64,000 nucleotides of DNA from Bacillus sp. BP-3 (GTDB taxonomy: Bacteria; Bacillota; Bacilli; Bacillales; Bacillaceae_G): contig NZ_JAQOTJ010000009.1 in the NCBI RefSeq assembly GCF_028401955.1, forward strand, positions 65,821 to 129,820, read 5' to 3'. The translations under genes were made by a program, and so were the position numbers. The notes below the pieces were generated by a model. It saw only the letters and a program-made list of their open reading frames with translations, searched no databases and was not told the DNA's origin. This document shows, piece after piece, positions 28,257 to 37,024 of this stretch (the stretch's first letter is position 1; each line of letters starts with the position of its first letter).

Positions 28257-29102
28257 TCATTCAAATAAATTTAGTTGTTCAGGCTTAGGTTCCCCGTATG
28301 TAATACCAAGCATATCCATGAGTTGTTTCGCATTATCTGCTGCATCTCCGCCAGAATTATTATTAAATAGAAGGTAAACTTCCTTTGTTTTTATTTTCAA
28401 TTTTTCTATCCGCTCTACCCATTCTTTTAATTCTTGTTTATTATAGCGATATAAACAGCGAACAGCCCGCCAGTTCTCTCCCTTATCCAGCCACCCGTGT
28501 ACATTGCGACCGTGAAATCGAACTAAGGTCATTTGTTCATGCGTTGATTCTAATACAATTGGAATAGAACCCATTCCCGCTTGCGGTTCATCACAAATTG
28601 TATGAATCCAACCTTCTTGTTTCATAAATTCCAACGTTTGATTACGAAATTGTGGATAAAACCAAGTCTGATTCCGAAACTCTAATGAACATGGGATATC
28701 TTTCATTTTTTCTTTCGTATAACGTAATAAATCTACATTTTTCTTTTGACAATCAAACCAAGGCGGATACTGAAATAATACCATTTTTAGCTTATTGGCT
28801 TTTTGAAGAGGAGTAATTGACTCTTTAAATGTGTGGAACATATCATCAATATTCGCAAACGGAATTTCTCCTCGCATATGACCTGTCATTCCTTGATAAG
28901 CCTTTACAATAAATGAAAAATTTGCTGGTGTTTCTAAAGCCCATTTCTCATAATTTCTTGCAGGCTGTATAGCATAAAAAGAACTATCTACTTCCACAAT
29001 TGGAAAATACTCGCTATATGTTTGCAGCTTATGCTTCATTTCATATGCATCTTTATATAAAGAATCGTGATCCCCCCATCCTGTTAACCCAATAGAAATC
29101 AT
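28257..29102 (-). CDS. yunF: YunF/YecE-like DUF72 protein
   Basis: A 281-residue DUF72 protein with a predicted TIM-barrel fold. Family landmarks: opening ISIGLTGWGDHDSLY, YFPIVEVDSSFYA, FSFIVKAYQGMTG, PCSLEFRNQTWF, TLVRFHGRN and the end phrase YLLFNNNSGGDAADNAKQL. Function is not established, although the fold and the conserved acidic residues suggest an enzyme. Monocistronic on the minus strand, convergent with the small RNA. Confidence 0.85.
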   Translation of the reverse strand: MISIGLTGWGDHDSLYKDAYEMKHKLQTYSEYFPIVEVDSSFYAIQPARNYEKWALETPANFSFIVKAYQGMTGHMRGEIPFANIDDMFHTFKESITPLQKANKLKMVLFQYPPWFDCQKKNVDLLRYTKEKMKDIPCSLEFRNQTWFYPQFRNQTLEFMKQEGWIHTICDEPQAGMGSIPIVLESTHEQMTLVRFHGRNVHGWLDKGENWRAVRCLYRYNKQELKEWVERIEKLKIKTKEVYLLFNNNSGGDAADNAKQLMDMLGITYGEPKPEQLNLFE

Positions 29103-29449
29103 CCCAACACCATCCCCTATCTACCTTTAAATCTAAAAACATATTATAATATCTTGGGAAAAAATAAAATGAACACGTTGTTTCATTTATGAACAATTCA
29201 TTATACGTTTACATTCTTTACAAATTCCATTGTATCTTATAACTTCTTATTAAACCTAGGTGATTTTTCTATGCACAGCCAGATACTCTCGTCCCCCCTA
29301 AAAGAAAGCGGTTTTCATTCTCGTTTTTTACTTATATATACAAAAAAATGTCCATCTTTACTTTTCTTTACCTTCGCTTAACGTTTATTTAATGCTGATT
29401 TTGTATAATTCATTATGAAAGAACTTATACGAAACGAGGGTGAATGCTG
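29103..29449. other. intergenic stretch between yunF and the secreted protein gene
   Basis: Holds the divergent promoter regions of yunF and the 29450 gene and the half copy of element-2 at 29268. No small ORF with a ribosome site is visible. Confidence 0.4.
29268..29342 (+). repeat. element-2 repeat, 3' half
   Basis: CTATGCACAGCCAGAT, CTCTCGTCCCCCCT, AAAGAAAGcGG and TTTTCATTCTCGTTTTTTACTT follow the 3' half of the copy at 55683 in order. It is followed by TATATAC, as in the copy at 36145. Confidence 0.65.
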
Positions 29450-29902
29450 ATGAAAGTGTTATCATCTGTCCGTTTTTGGATTATTCTCATGTCATGTATA
29501 ACATTATGTTTTGCACTCTTTTTAATTGGAGAATACAATAAACCAAAAGCAGAATCAAATGACGATACCGTTCCTTATCACATCCTATATATAAACGAAA
29601 ACCACATACCACTAACGCAATCTAGACAAAAAGAAAAAATTGTTCTAAAAGGAATGGTGATTACTGATGCCACTTCCTATAAACAACTAGAAACAATTGC
29701 GAAACAAATCAAAGAAAAATATGCAGATGCAAACCTCGACTCTATTGAACTAACAGTCCATAACAAAAATAATGGCCAATACGATGATGTTGCTTATGAA
29801 CCAATTGCCAAAGGAAATATTGTCATCTCTTATACAACATTAACTAAAAGCGAGCGCAGTATGCATACAAATATAAATATTCAACTCAACAAGCACTCTT
29901 AA
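29450..29902 (+). CDS. small secreted or membrane-anchored hypothetical protein
   Basis: A 150-residue protein with an N-terminal signal anchor (VRFWIILMSCITLCFALFLIG) and a charged extracytoplasmic domain of ~120 residues (HILYINENHIPLTQ.., QIKEKYADANLDSIELTVHN.., GNIVISYTTLTKSE). I recognise no family. The ATG at 29450 is 8 bases after GAGGGTG; another ATG two codons earlier is too close to it. A terminator and a bcr1 copy follow. Confidence 0.7.
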   Translation: MKVLSSVRFWIILMSCITLCFALFLIGEYNKPKAESNDDTVPYHILYINENHIPLTQSRQKEKIVLKGMVITDATSYKQLETIAKQIKEKYADANLDSIELTVHNKNNGQYDDVAYEPIAKGNIVISYTTLTKSERSMHTNINIQLNKHS

Positions 29903-29926
29903 TCTCGCAGAGTGCTTGTTTTTTTT
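29890..29926 (+). terminator. terminator partly shared with the bcr1 edge
   Basis: AAGCACTCT / AGAGTGCTT stem and a T7 run, the last T's of which merge with the TTTAT border of bcr1. Confidence 0.85.
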
Positions 29927-30086
29927 ATCTCGCTATTCGTGGGCAGTATTACTCCCACCTCAAAATTCAGTGAAAGCATTCTCCACCCTTAGCGGCTAGA
30001 ATGTTCGTTGGGAGATAAGCTGCCGTAAAAGCCCGATTGGTGAGGGTTGGTGGGGGATCCCTCCACTCATTAAAGTTTCACTTTAT
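29924..30086 (-). repeat. bcr1 repeat (163 bp)
   Basis: TTTAT borders at both ends; internal blocks CTCGCTATTCGTGGGCAG, CTCCCACCTCAAAATTC, GTTGGGAGATAAGCTGCC, AAAGCCCGATTGGTGAG and the end AAAGTTTCACTTTAT. It lies between the secreted protein gene and the coat protein gene. Confidence 0.85.
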
Positions 30087-30204
30087 GTATACGCACATTT
30101 TTTATAAATTAGTCAAGTATCCTAGGTCTTGTCCTGTAAAGATGAATATCATATAACGACAAATGATTTAAAGAGAAATAAATTCCATTAAGGAGGAACT
30201 ATGT

Positions 30205-30831
30205 ATGATGTATCCATATAATTATTCGTATAATTCTCAAAACGCGATGAGAAATTTCAAAAATTTAATTGGCACAAACGTAAGTGTTAATTTAGGAGGT
30301 CCAGAAAAAGGAGAGGGCACATTATTAAAAATTCAAAGTGATTTTTGTGTAGTACAAACTAACGATGGTGTTGTTTACTATCCGTTACATCATATTAATG
30401 GCTTTGCCGAGCAATATGAAGATGACTCTGAAGAATCAGATGATAATGAACAAAACAATAATCAAAATAACCAAAATGAAGACCCTATCATTGTAAGCGG
30501 AACCCGTTTTGGAAGTGTTATTAACCGGCTTAAAGGAGAAACGGTTCAATTGAACCAAGGTCCAAAGAAAATAGAAGGGACTGTTGTTGGCCGTACTAGA
30601 GATCATATTCTACTAGAGGTTGATGGTCAGGTTACGTATGTACCAGCGTTCCATGTTCAAAGTATGCGTTGGAACTATAATAACGACAATAATAATGATG
30701 ACAATAACAATAACAACGAGAATAACAACAATGATAATAACAACGATGATAATGAAACACGTAACCAAGATCGTAAGAAAGATGAGTGCAAAAGAAAGAA
30801 ATGTAAACGACGCGAAAGACGTTGTGACTAA
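30205..30831 (+). CDS. CotB-like spore coat protein
   Basis: A 208-residue protein with two homologous ~45-residue units (IGTNVSVNLGGPEKGEGT..YYPLHHINGF and GETVQLNQGPKKIEGT..YVPAFHVQSM). An Asn/Glu-rich linker separates them, and an Asn/Asp-rich tract leads to a basic Cys-containing tail (CKRKKCKRRERRC). This tandem layout resembles the CotB-type coat proteins of the B. cereus group, and the N-terminus rich in Tyr and Asn is typical of coat proteins. RBS AAGGAGGA; the start may be either of two adjacent ATGs. The basic tail may bind other coat proteins (inference). Confidence 0.75.
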   Translation: MMYPYNYSYNSQNAMRNFKNLIGTNVSVNLGGPEKGEGTLLKIQSDFCVVQTNDGVVYYPLHHINGFAEQYEDDSEESDDNEQNNNQNNQNEDPIIVSGTRFGSVINRLKGETVQLNQGPKKIEGTVVGRTRDHILLEVDGQVTYVPAFHVQSMRWNYNNDNNNDDNNNNNENNNNDNNNDDNETRNQDRKKDECKRKKCKRRERRCD

Positions 30832-30869
30832 AGTAATAACGGTCCCTATACTAACAATTTAAAATACAT

Positions 30870-30904
30870 GTAAATCCCAGGTTATTTTATAACCTGGGAT
30901 TTAC
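30870..30904. terminator. bidirectional terminator between the coat protein gene and pbpF
   Basis: GTAAATCCCAGGTTA / TAACCTGGGATTTAC, a perfect 15-bp stem. Confidence 0.85.
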
Positions 30905-30907
30905 TCT

Positions 30908-32905
30908 CTAAAAGGATGAAAACCATTCTTTTATTTTATCCATCCAGTTCCCTTTTTGTTCTTTTCGCTTCATTTCTTCTTCAATGGTTTGTAACTGTTT
31001 TGTATACTCTGCTTCTGGTATAAGAGATAAATCGAAGTTTTTTTGAATTGGCTTTCCAATCGCTTTATTCATGATATCCCGAAACATCGTCGTCGTTATT
31101 TGGCTCCCAGCCGGCACAATATGTTCATTATCTGTTTTATCGTAACCAACCCAAATAGATGCAACTAATTCTGGTGTATAGCCAACAAACCATGAATCTT
31201 TTGATCCATTATTTGATTCATCCGCTAATTGTGTTGTGCCTGTTTTCCCAGCAGTCTCTGCATATTTAAGCTTCGCTTTTTTTCCAGTTCCTTTCTCTAC
31301 AACTCCTTTTAATAAATATGTCATCTTTTGTGCCGTTTTTTCATCTGTAACACGAATTTCTTTTTTATACCATTTCCCTACTGTATTCCCTTCACCATCT
31401 TGAATTTCCCGAATCGCATGCGCTTCCATTTGGACACCATCATTTGCAAATGTTGCGTACGCTTGTGCCATAACAAGAGGAGACGTACCTTCACTCATCC
31501 CTCCTAATGCTAACGGATACGATTTGTCATTTTCTTGCAGTGGAATACCAAACCGCTCTAAAGACTTCAATCCTCTTTCTAAACCAATTTGTTCTAATAG
31601 CCAAACAGCTGGTACATTATATGAATTAGCCATTGCCTCATACATCGTCACTTTACCATGATATACATTTCCGCTATTCCTTGGTTTATATTCATTAATT
31701 TCAAGCGGTTCATCTTTTAAGACATCATATACCTCATATCCTTGCTCTAATGCCGGTGTATACACTGCTAGCGGTTTTAACGTGGAACCTGGCTGACGCT
31801 TTAATTGCACTGCATGATTAAACTGTAAAAATTGATACGGCCCCCTCCCGCCTACAAGTGCTGGAATGCCGCCCGTTTTGGGATTCATAAGCACAACACC
31901 TGTTTGCATAATCTGATCAGAGGTACTCTTTGGAAAGTATTGATCATTATTCACAACAGCTTCTGTAGCCTCTTGCATTTTGGGATTTAATTCCGTGTAA
32001 ATTTGATAACCGCCTGATAAAATTTCATTTTGTGTCAATTTATATTTATTCATTGCCTCTCGAACAATGTAATCAACATATTGAGAGTACTTTCCTTTAT
32101 AATTATCTTCAACACCTCTGTGAAGTGAAAGCCCTTCATCTTTTACCTTTTGATATTGCTTCTCTGCTATATAACCTTGTTCCTTCATTAATGAGAGAAC
32201 AACATTCCTTCTTTCAATCGACTTATTAAAGTCTTTAAAAGGTGAGTACGTAGAAGGTGCTTTAATTAATCCCGCTAAAGTAGCAGCTTCCAGAATCGTC
32301 AAGTCCTTTACTCCCTTGTCAAAATACGTTTTTGTCGCCTTTTTAATTCCCCAAGCTCCTTCACCAAAATAAATTTGATTCAAATACATCTCTATAATTT
32401 CATCTTTTGTATATGTGCGTTCAATTTTCTTTGCAATAAAATACTCTTTAAATTTTCGTGAAAACGTCCTATCTTGTGTTAAAAATACGTTTTTAGCTAG
32501 CTGTTGTGTAATTGTACTTCCTCCAGCAACAACTTCTCCTGCTGTTATATTTTTAATAATCGCATGAAAAATTCCGCTATAATACACACCGCGATGCTCA
32601 TAAAATTTTTTATCTTCTACTGCGACAACAGCTTCCACCATAACATTTGGAATGTCTTTTCGCTTAATTCCATCCGTTTTTGACGAAGACAACGTTGCTG
32701 CTACTTCCTTATTTGCATCATAAATAACTGTTGGCTGAGGCACTGCTTGCTTTAATGCAGAAATATCTTGGATTGTGATCATTATATTTACAAAGATAAA
32801 CAAGGATAAGAAAACAAAGCCTATCGTTAACAATGCGATTCGTAATTTTTTTCTTTTTTTGAGCCACTCGCGTATCCTTTGTAAATGAGTGCTGTTCAAC
32901 TTCAT
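30908..32905 (-). CDS. pbpF: class A penicillin-binding protein (PBP1F-like)
   Basis: A 665-residue bifunctional enzyme. A short cytoplasmic tail and one membrane segment (IALLTIGFVFLSLFIFVNIMI) lead to a GT51 glycosyltransferase domain (AVVAVEDKKFYEHRG with the catalytic Glu; GGSTITQQLAKN; IEMYLNQIYFGEG). The transpeptidase domain follows with RQPGSTLKPL (Ser-x-x-Lys), SYNVP (SxN) and AGKTGTT (KTG). It polymerises and cross-links peptidoglycan. The sequence most resembles B. subtilis PbpF. The symbol is by similarity; PbpG is the alternative. Confidence 0.85.
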   Translation of the reverse strand: MKLNSTHLQRIREWLKKRKKLRIALLTIGFVFLSLFIFVNIMITIQDISALKQAVPQPTVIYDANKEVAATLSSSKTDGIKRKDIPNVMVEAVVAVEDKKFYEHRGVYYSGIFHAIIKNITAGEVVAGGSTITQQLAKNVFLTQDRTFSRKFKEYFIAKKIERTYTKDEIIEMYLNQIYFGEGAWGIKKATKTYFDKGVKDLTILEAATLAGLIKAPSTYSPFKDFNKSIERRNVVLSLMKEQGYIAEKQYQKVKDEGLSLHRGVEDNYKGKYSQYVDYIVREAMNKYKLTQNEILSGGYQIYTELNPKMQEATEAVVNNDQYFPKSTSDQIMQTGVVLMNPKTGGIPALVGGRGPYQFLQFNHAVQLKRQPGSTLKPLAVYTPALEQGYEVYDVLKDEPLEINEYKPRNSGNVYHGKVTMYEAMANSYNVPAVWLLEQIGLERGLKSLERFGIPLQENDKSYPLALGGMSEGTSPLVMAQAYATFANDGVQMEAHAIREIQDGEGNTVGKWYKKEIRVTDEKTAQKMTYLLKGVVEKGTGKKAKLKYAETAGKTGTTQLADESNNGSKDSWFVGYTPELVASIWVGYDKTDNEHIVPAGSQITTTMFRDIMNKAIGKPIQKNFDLSLIPEAEYTKQLQTIEEEMKRKEQKGNWMDKIKEWFSSF

Positions 32906-33210
32906 TCATTCACTTCCTCTATCTTACTTTCAAATGTATATTTGTACGTTATACCTTTACAAATTTTCCATGATACCGCTATAATTCGTCAAGTATAAGC
33001 TCTCTTTATGAGTCATACTTTTTATAAGAAAAGGACATTCTATAGATGAGAACATTACTAAATTTTCATTAATATTGCTAATTTTTCAATATGTCTAATG
33101 TTAAGTTTTTGTAAACTTTTCGATAAAATGTTTTAAAAAACGACAGCTTTTTGATAGAATGAACTAGCCAATATGCTTTACATAACTATTTCTTTGGTGG
33201 GGGTAACAAT
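32906..33210. other. divergent promoter region pbpF / ykaA
   Basis: AT-rich and without a convincing ORF; it must hold promoters for the minus-strand PBP gene and the plus-strand phosphate genes. No individual site stands out. Confidence 0.4.
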
Positions 33211-33831
33211 ATGGTTTTCAAATCTAAAAAAGATAAATTTTCAGAAATGTTAACGAATATTTCCGAAAATTTAAAAGAAGGCGCTCAATTTTTTGTGGAG
33301 TACAAGCTTAAAAACGCAAGTGATTTAAAAGAATTCTCCATGCGCATGAAAGAATATGAGTCAAAGGGCGACACATTTATTCATGAAATTATTATGGAAT
33401 TAAACAAAGCGTTTATTACTCCAATTGAACGCGAAGACATTTTGCAACTTGCAATGAGTATGGATGATGTATTGGACGGGTTAGACCATAGTGCTGGTCT
33501 ATTTGAAATGTACTCTATTACAGAAGCTGATGAGTACATGATTAAGTTCGTTGATGCAATTAACCAATGTGCAATTGAAATTGCATCATCTATTGAATTG
33601 ATGTCTAATAAAAAGCTTCTCGATATTCGTACAAACGCAATAAAGATCAAAGATTACGAATCAAAATGTGATGATATTCGTAGACATGCGATTAAACATC
33701 TGTTCTCTCGTGAAAAAGATCCAATTAAGATTATTCAATACAAAGAAATTTACGAAGAACTTGAAGAAGTTGCTGATAGCTGTCAAAGCGTAGCAAATGT
33801 TTTAGAAACAATTATTATGAAGAACGCATAA
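33211..33831 (+). CDS. ykaA: PhoU-like DUF47 protein (Pit accessory protein)
   Basis: A 206-residue all-helical protein of the DUF47/PhoU-like family, with the typical paired metal-binding phrases (KEYESKGDTFIHEI and KDYESKCDDIRRHA, i.e. E-x3-D). It is encoded 11 bp before a Pit transporter, the usual arrangement, and is thought to modulate that transporter. RBS GGTGGGGG. Confidence 0.88.
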   Translation: MVFKSKKDKFSEMLTNISENLKEGAQFFVEYKLKNASDLKEFSMRMKEYESKGDTFIHEIIMELNKAFITPIEREDILQLAMSMDDVLDGLDHSAGLFEMYSITEADEYMIKFVDAINQCAIEIASSIELMSNKKLLDIRTNAIKIKDYESKCDDIRRHAIKHLFSREKDPIKIIQYKEIYEELEEVADSCQSVANVLETIIMKNA

Positions 33832-33842
33832 GGAGTTTGATC

Positions 33843-34841
33843 ATGGATACACTCTTGATTTTAACCGTTTTAGTTGTCATTTGTGCTTTAGCTTTCGACT
33901 TTATTAACGGGTTCCATGATACAGCAAATGCCATCGCAACAGCTGTTTCAACCAAAGCTCTAAAGCCAAGGCAAGCCATTCTTATGGCATCTATTATGAA
34001 CTTTTTAGGTGCAATGACATTTACGGGTGTAGCAAAAACTATTACAAAAGATATTGTTGATCCATTTACATTACCAAATGGTAGTGTCGTTATTTTAGCA
34101 GCACTGCTTGCTGCTATTGCATGGAATTTAATTACTTGGTACTACGGAATTCCAAGTAGTTCATCTCATGCAATTATCGGCGCTATTGCTGGGGCAGCTA
34201 TTGCTGCCGCTGGTGTACATTCATTAAATTATAAAGGTTTCATTAAAATCATTGAAGCTTTAATTACTTCACCAATTATTGCTTTCGTCATTGGTTACAT
34301 TGTGTATAGTATTTTTAAAGTGTTCTTTAAAAACTTTAACCTGACGAAAACGAACAAAAATTTCCGTTTGTTACAAGTAGTAACAGCTGCATTACAAGCT
34401 TACACACATGGTACAAACGATGCTCAAAAAGCGATGGGTATTATCACAATGGCACTTATTGCAAATAATTATCACCCTTCAACAGATATTCCTTTTTGGG
34501 TCCAACTTGCGTGTGCGACTGCAATGGGTCTTGGTACTTCTATTGGAGGATGGAAAATTATTAAAACTGTCGGTGGACAAATTATGAAAATCCGCCCGGT
34601 AAATGGTGTAGCTGCTGACTTATCATCATCACTTGTTATTTTCGGTGCAACTTTCATTCATTTACCAGTAAGTACAACACACGTTATTTCATCTTCTATT
34701 TTAGGTGTTGGTGCTTCACATCGCGTAAAAGGTGTAAAATGGGGAACAGCAAAACGCATGTTAATTACATGGGTTATCACACTTCCTATTTCAGCTTCAT
34801 TAGCTGCTTTATGCTATTACGTATTAAATCTTCTTTTCTAA
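33843..34841 (+). CDS. pit: Pit-family inorganic phosphate transporter
   Basis: A 332-residue membrane protein with about ten segments and both family repeats: DFINGFHDTANAIATAVSTKAL near the N-terminus and AYTHGTNDAQKAMGIITMAL in the second half; GIPSSSSHAIIGA and LPVSTTHVISSSILG are the paired loops. It is a low-affinity, cation-coupled phosphate symporter. The ATG at 33843 follows AAGGAG; a TTG reading two codons earlier is unlikely. Operon with ykaA. Confidence 0.93.
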   Translation: MDTLLILTVLVVICALAFDFINGFHDTANAIATAVSTKALKPRQAILMASIMNFLGAMTFTGVAKTITKDIVDPFTLPNGSVVILAALLAAIAWNLITWYYGIPSSSSHAIIGAIAGAAIAAAGVHSLNYKGFIKIIEALITSPIIAFVIGYIVYSIFKVFFKNFNLTKTNKNFRLLQVVTAALQAYTHGTNDAQKAMGIITMALIANNYHPSTDIPFWVQLACATAMGLGTSIGGWKIIKTVGGQIMKIRPVNGVAADLSSSLVIFGATFIHLPVSTTHVISSSILGVGASHRVKGVKWGTAKRMLITWVITLPISASLAALCYYVLNLLF

Positions 34842-34879
34842 AAAAAGGTCGTCTTCTCTATGTAGAAGACGACCTTTTT
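34842..34879 (+). terminator. pit terminator
   Basis: AAAAAGGTCGTCTTCT / AGAAGACGACCTTTTT, a perfect 16-bp stem. Confidence 0.9.
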
Positions 34880-34954
34880 GTGAACACACATCATTTTCAT
34901 TCAAAACGTTGTATAATGAATAATGTATTTGCTGCAAAAGAGGAGATGTTACAG

Positions 34955-35755
34955 TTGGAATATATTATGCTATTACCTATTGGATTATTAGCAGGTACGA
35001 TTGGAAGTCTAGTTGGTCTTGGTGGTGGAATCATTATCGTTCCTTTACTGATTGGCTTACACAGCCTTTCCCCACAATTAGCCGTCGGCACTTCAATTGT
35101 TACTGTTGTATTTACAGGTTTGGCTTCTACACTTACTTATATGAAGCATAAACGAGTAGATTACAAAAGTGGTCTTATTTTATTTATTGGAAGTGGGCCT
35201 GGAGGAATCATTGGATCATGGACAAATAAATTTTTAAATCAAGAATCATTTTCTTTATATTTTGGTGTCTTTCTTATTCTCGTATCGATTTTACTAATGC
35301 TACGTGATAAAATGAAACCCATTTCCGTTTCAAGCAGTTCTGTTATTAAACGTTCTTTTACAACTTCAGAAGGAGAAGTCATTACCTATCAATTTCCACC
35401 TTTTCTTGCTATCATTATTTCATTTGGTGTAGGTTTTATTTCTGGCTTATTCGGGATTGGCGGAGGTGCCTTATTAGTTCCAGCAATGATGCTTCTTTTT
35501 GCTTTTCCAGCACAAATCGCCGTTGCTACATCCATGTTTATTGTTCTTTTATCCTCAATTGTAAATTCAGCAACTCACATTCACCTTGGTAACGTTAGCT
35601 GGCTCTATGCCCTTGTTTTAATTCCCGGTGCATGGATTGGCGGAAAATTGGGAGCTTATATTAATACAAAATTAAGTGGTAATGCCATTATCAATTTATT
35701 ACGTATTACCTTAATTATTCTCGGCACACGCCTCATTATTAGTTCCATTTTATAA
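34955..35755 (+). CDS. TauE/SafE-family anion exporter
   Basis: A 266-residue membrane protein (about eight segments) with the two family repeats, GTIGSLVGLGGGIIIVPLL and SGLFGIGGGALLVPAMMLL. TauE/SafE proteins move sulfonates, sulfite or related anions outward; the substrate here is unknown. The TTG at 34955 is chosen because AAGAGGAG is spaced about 9 bases before it; an in-frame ATG at 34946 abuts the ribosome site. A longer reading begins inside pit and is not used. Confidence 0.83.
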   Translation: MEYIMLLPIGLLAGTIGSLVGLGGGIIIVPLLIGLHSLSPQLAVGTSIVTVVFTGLASTLTYMKHKRVDYKSGLILFIGSGPGGIIGSWTNKFLNQESFSLYFGVFLILVSILLMLRDKMKPISVSSSSVIKRSFTTSEGEVITYQFPPFLAIIISFGVGFISGLFGIGGGALLVPAMMLLFAFPAQIAVATSMFIVLLSSIVNSATHIHLGNVSWLYALVLIPGAWIGGKLGAYINTKLSGNAIINLLRITLIILGTRLIISSIL

Positions 35756-35783
35756 CGCATTCTTTTTTAGAATGCGTTTCTTT
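35754..35783 (+). terminator. terminator after the TauE/SafE gene
   Basis: AACGCATTCT / AGAATGCGTT followed by TCTTTAT; it overlaps the stop codon of the gene. Confidence 0.75.
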
Positions 35784-35874
35784 ATATACATGTATAAAAA
35801 AACACTCCTAAAATAATACATAAAACTGAACAGATACATAATAAAATAAGGTTAGAAACATGTAAATTCCCCAA
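35782..35874 (-). CDS. possible 30-residue membrane peptide
   Basis: A TTG start at 35874 lies 3-9 bases after AGGAGTGATT on the minus strand and gives a peptide that is mostly one membrane helix (LILLCICSVLCIILGVFFY). A longer in-frame reading runs back into degraded repeat sequence and is not credible. The ribosome site and the clean hydrophobic profile are the only evidence. It could be a small regulatory or toxin-like membrane peptide, or nothing. Confidence 0.3.
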   Translation of the reverse strand: MGNLHVSNLILLCICSVLCIILGVFFYTCI

Positions 35875-35909
35875 AACAATCACTCCTATGTTTGTTGCAT
35901 CTTTTTTAC

Positions 35910-35990
35910 TTGATCCCGCTCTAACGTACTGTAAGACCCCTACTGAAATAGGTAAAAATGAAACTTCCATAAGAGCTTAATTGGTTCAAC
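35910..35990. repeat. scrambled bcr1 remnants
   Basis: TTGATCCCGC and GTAAGACCCC resemble one end of bcr1, while ATGAAACTTCC and TTGGTTCAACTA match other parts in conflicting order or orientation. It is read as a decayed composite. Confidence 0.35.
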
Positions 35991-36144
35991 TAATGAAAAA
36001 TTCCTATTTACTTTATCATACCGAAAAAATACAACATATACATTTACAATGCCCTAACAATATAAAAATGAGTGTTACAAATCCAATGTAATTATTACAT
36101 TATATATACAATCTTATTTTTTTATATTGATAAATATATTCCTT

Positions 36145-36320
36145 TTAATTTTTCGCCATAAAAGTCGCGGCTATGTAAAGGCCGTGATTTGCTTTCTCCT
36201 TTTGTTTTAAATCTTGCATACGATAGGAAAATATCTTGACAGTTTCTATGTGCGGCCAGTTGCTCTCGCTCCCTTAAAAAGAGAGGAGGTTTTATATCGC
36301 TTTTTTACTTGTAAATATAA
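36145..36320 (+). repeat. element-2 repeat (second dispersed family)
   Basis: Shares with 55683-55832 the blocks TCGCGGCT, TTGCTTTCTCcTTTTGTTTTAA, CTTGCAT, GTTTCTATGtgcGGCCAG, CTCTCGcTCCC, AAAAAGAGAGGaGGTTTT and the end TTTTTTACTTGTA. About 150-175 bp, no ORF. Together with bcr1 debris it fills most of the gene-poor stretch 35875-36320. Confidence 0.7.
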
Positions 36321-36375
36321 AACAATCCAATACATGCTTCTTTCACAAATGAAAAGCAGCATGTATTGGATTGTT
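36321..36375. terminator. long terminator hairpin
   Basis: AACAATCCAATACATGCT and AGCATGTATTGGATTGTT form an 18-bp stem around a 19-base loop, just past the 36386 gene; the minus-strand reading ends in TTTTAT. Confidence 0.8.
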
Positions 36376-36385
36376 AAAATTATAA

Positions 36386-36610
36386 TTAATGTACAAGTGA
36401 CCATCCCATAAAATCTTCATGAACTTGTCTTGCCCGTTTATCATTTCGATCATATAATTCTGCATAACTATTAGTTTCTTCATCATAAGCCATTGTATAA
36501 ATGATTTGTCCATCTATTTCGACTGATAGAACAACTCCGCCCTTCATTTCTTCTACATGTATCACTGCATCAGCTGAAATTCTCACATCAGCCATTTTTT
36601 CATCTAACAT
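36386..36610 (-). CDS. small hypothetical protein
   Basis: A 74-residue soluble acidic protein (MLDEKMADVRISADAV..), rich in beta-type phrases (VVLSVEIDGQIIYTMAYDE). No family recognised. The ATG at 36610 follows AGGGGGCATACC. It is followed by a strong terminator, which supports a real transcription unit. Confidence 0.65.
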   Translation of the reverse strand: MLDEKMADVRISADAVIHVEEMKGGVVLSVEIDGQIIYTMAYDEETNSYAELYDRNDKRARQVHEDFMGWSLVH

Positions 36611-36775
36611 GGTATGCCCCCTAAAAAATATTCCTTTCTAGTACCGTTCTTACACATACACACTAAACAGTATACTACTGTAATACGGTATCTTACGTCA
36701 ATATAATTAATGGACTTTATGTAAGTAAATATCTTTTCTACCAAATATAAAACGAGATGTCTATTAGCAGGACCA

Positions 36776-36815
36776 CTCTCTTTCTCTTTCTCTTTCTCTT
36801 TCTCTTTCTCTTTTT
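36776..36815. repeat. TTTCTC hexanucleotide microsatellite
   Basis: Five perfect TTTCTC units (36781-36810) are flanked by CTCTC and TTTTT. The minus-strand reading encodes Lys-Glu repeats, but I do not consider that ORF real. Confidence 0.9.
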
Positions 36816-36925
36816 GTTTTTCTTCCTTGCACATGGAAGAAAAAAGACCTGACCGCTTCTACGTATAACCAGTTACTTTCACCCAGCTTAAAAGAAAAAA
36901 GTTTTTATGTCTTTTTTCAAAATAG
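36776..36925 (+). repeat. element-2 repeat interrupted by a microsatellite
   Basis: After a TTTCTC tract come TTTTTGTTTTtC, CCTTGCAcaTGG, AAGACCTGACCGcTTCTAcG, CCAGtTaCTtTC, CTTAAAAGAAA and GTTTTTATGTC, the same order as at 55683. The tract sits where other copies have the single GCTTTCTCTTTTTG. Confidence 0.65.
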
Positions 36926-37024
36926 ATTTATATATACAGTCGCCTCTATCTCTTTCAAGTATAGTCTTAAGTTAATAATTCCTCTATAATGAGATTAAAT
37001 GCAAAATATAAAGAGGTGCTTACA

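Noticed and set aside
34739-34954. N-terminal extension of the TauE/SafE protein into pit
   Set aside because: It would overlap pit in another frame and cross its terminator; the TTG at 34955 has the ribosome site.
36604-36834. 76-codon minus-strand ORF rich in Lys-Glu repeats
   Set aside because: The repeats are simply the TTTCTC microsatellite read in frame, the rest lies in element-2 and AT-rich DNA, and there is no ribosome site.
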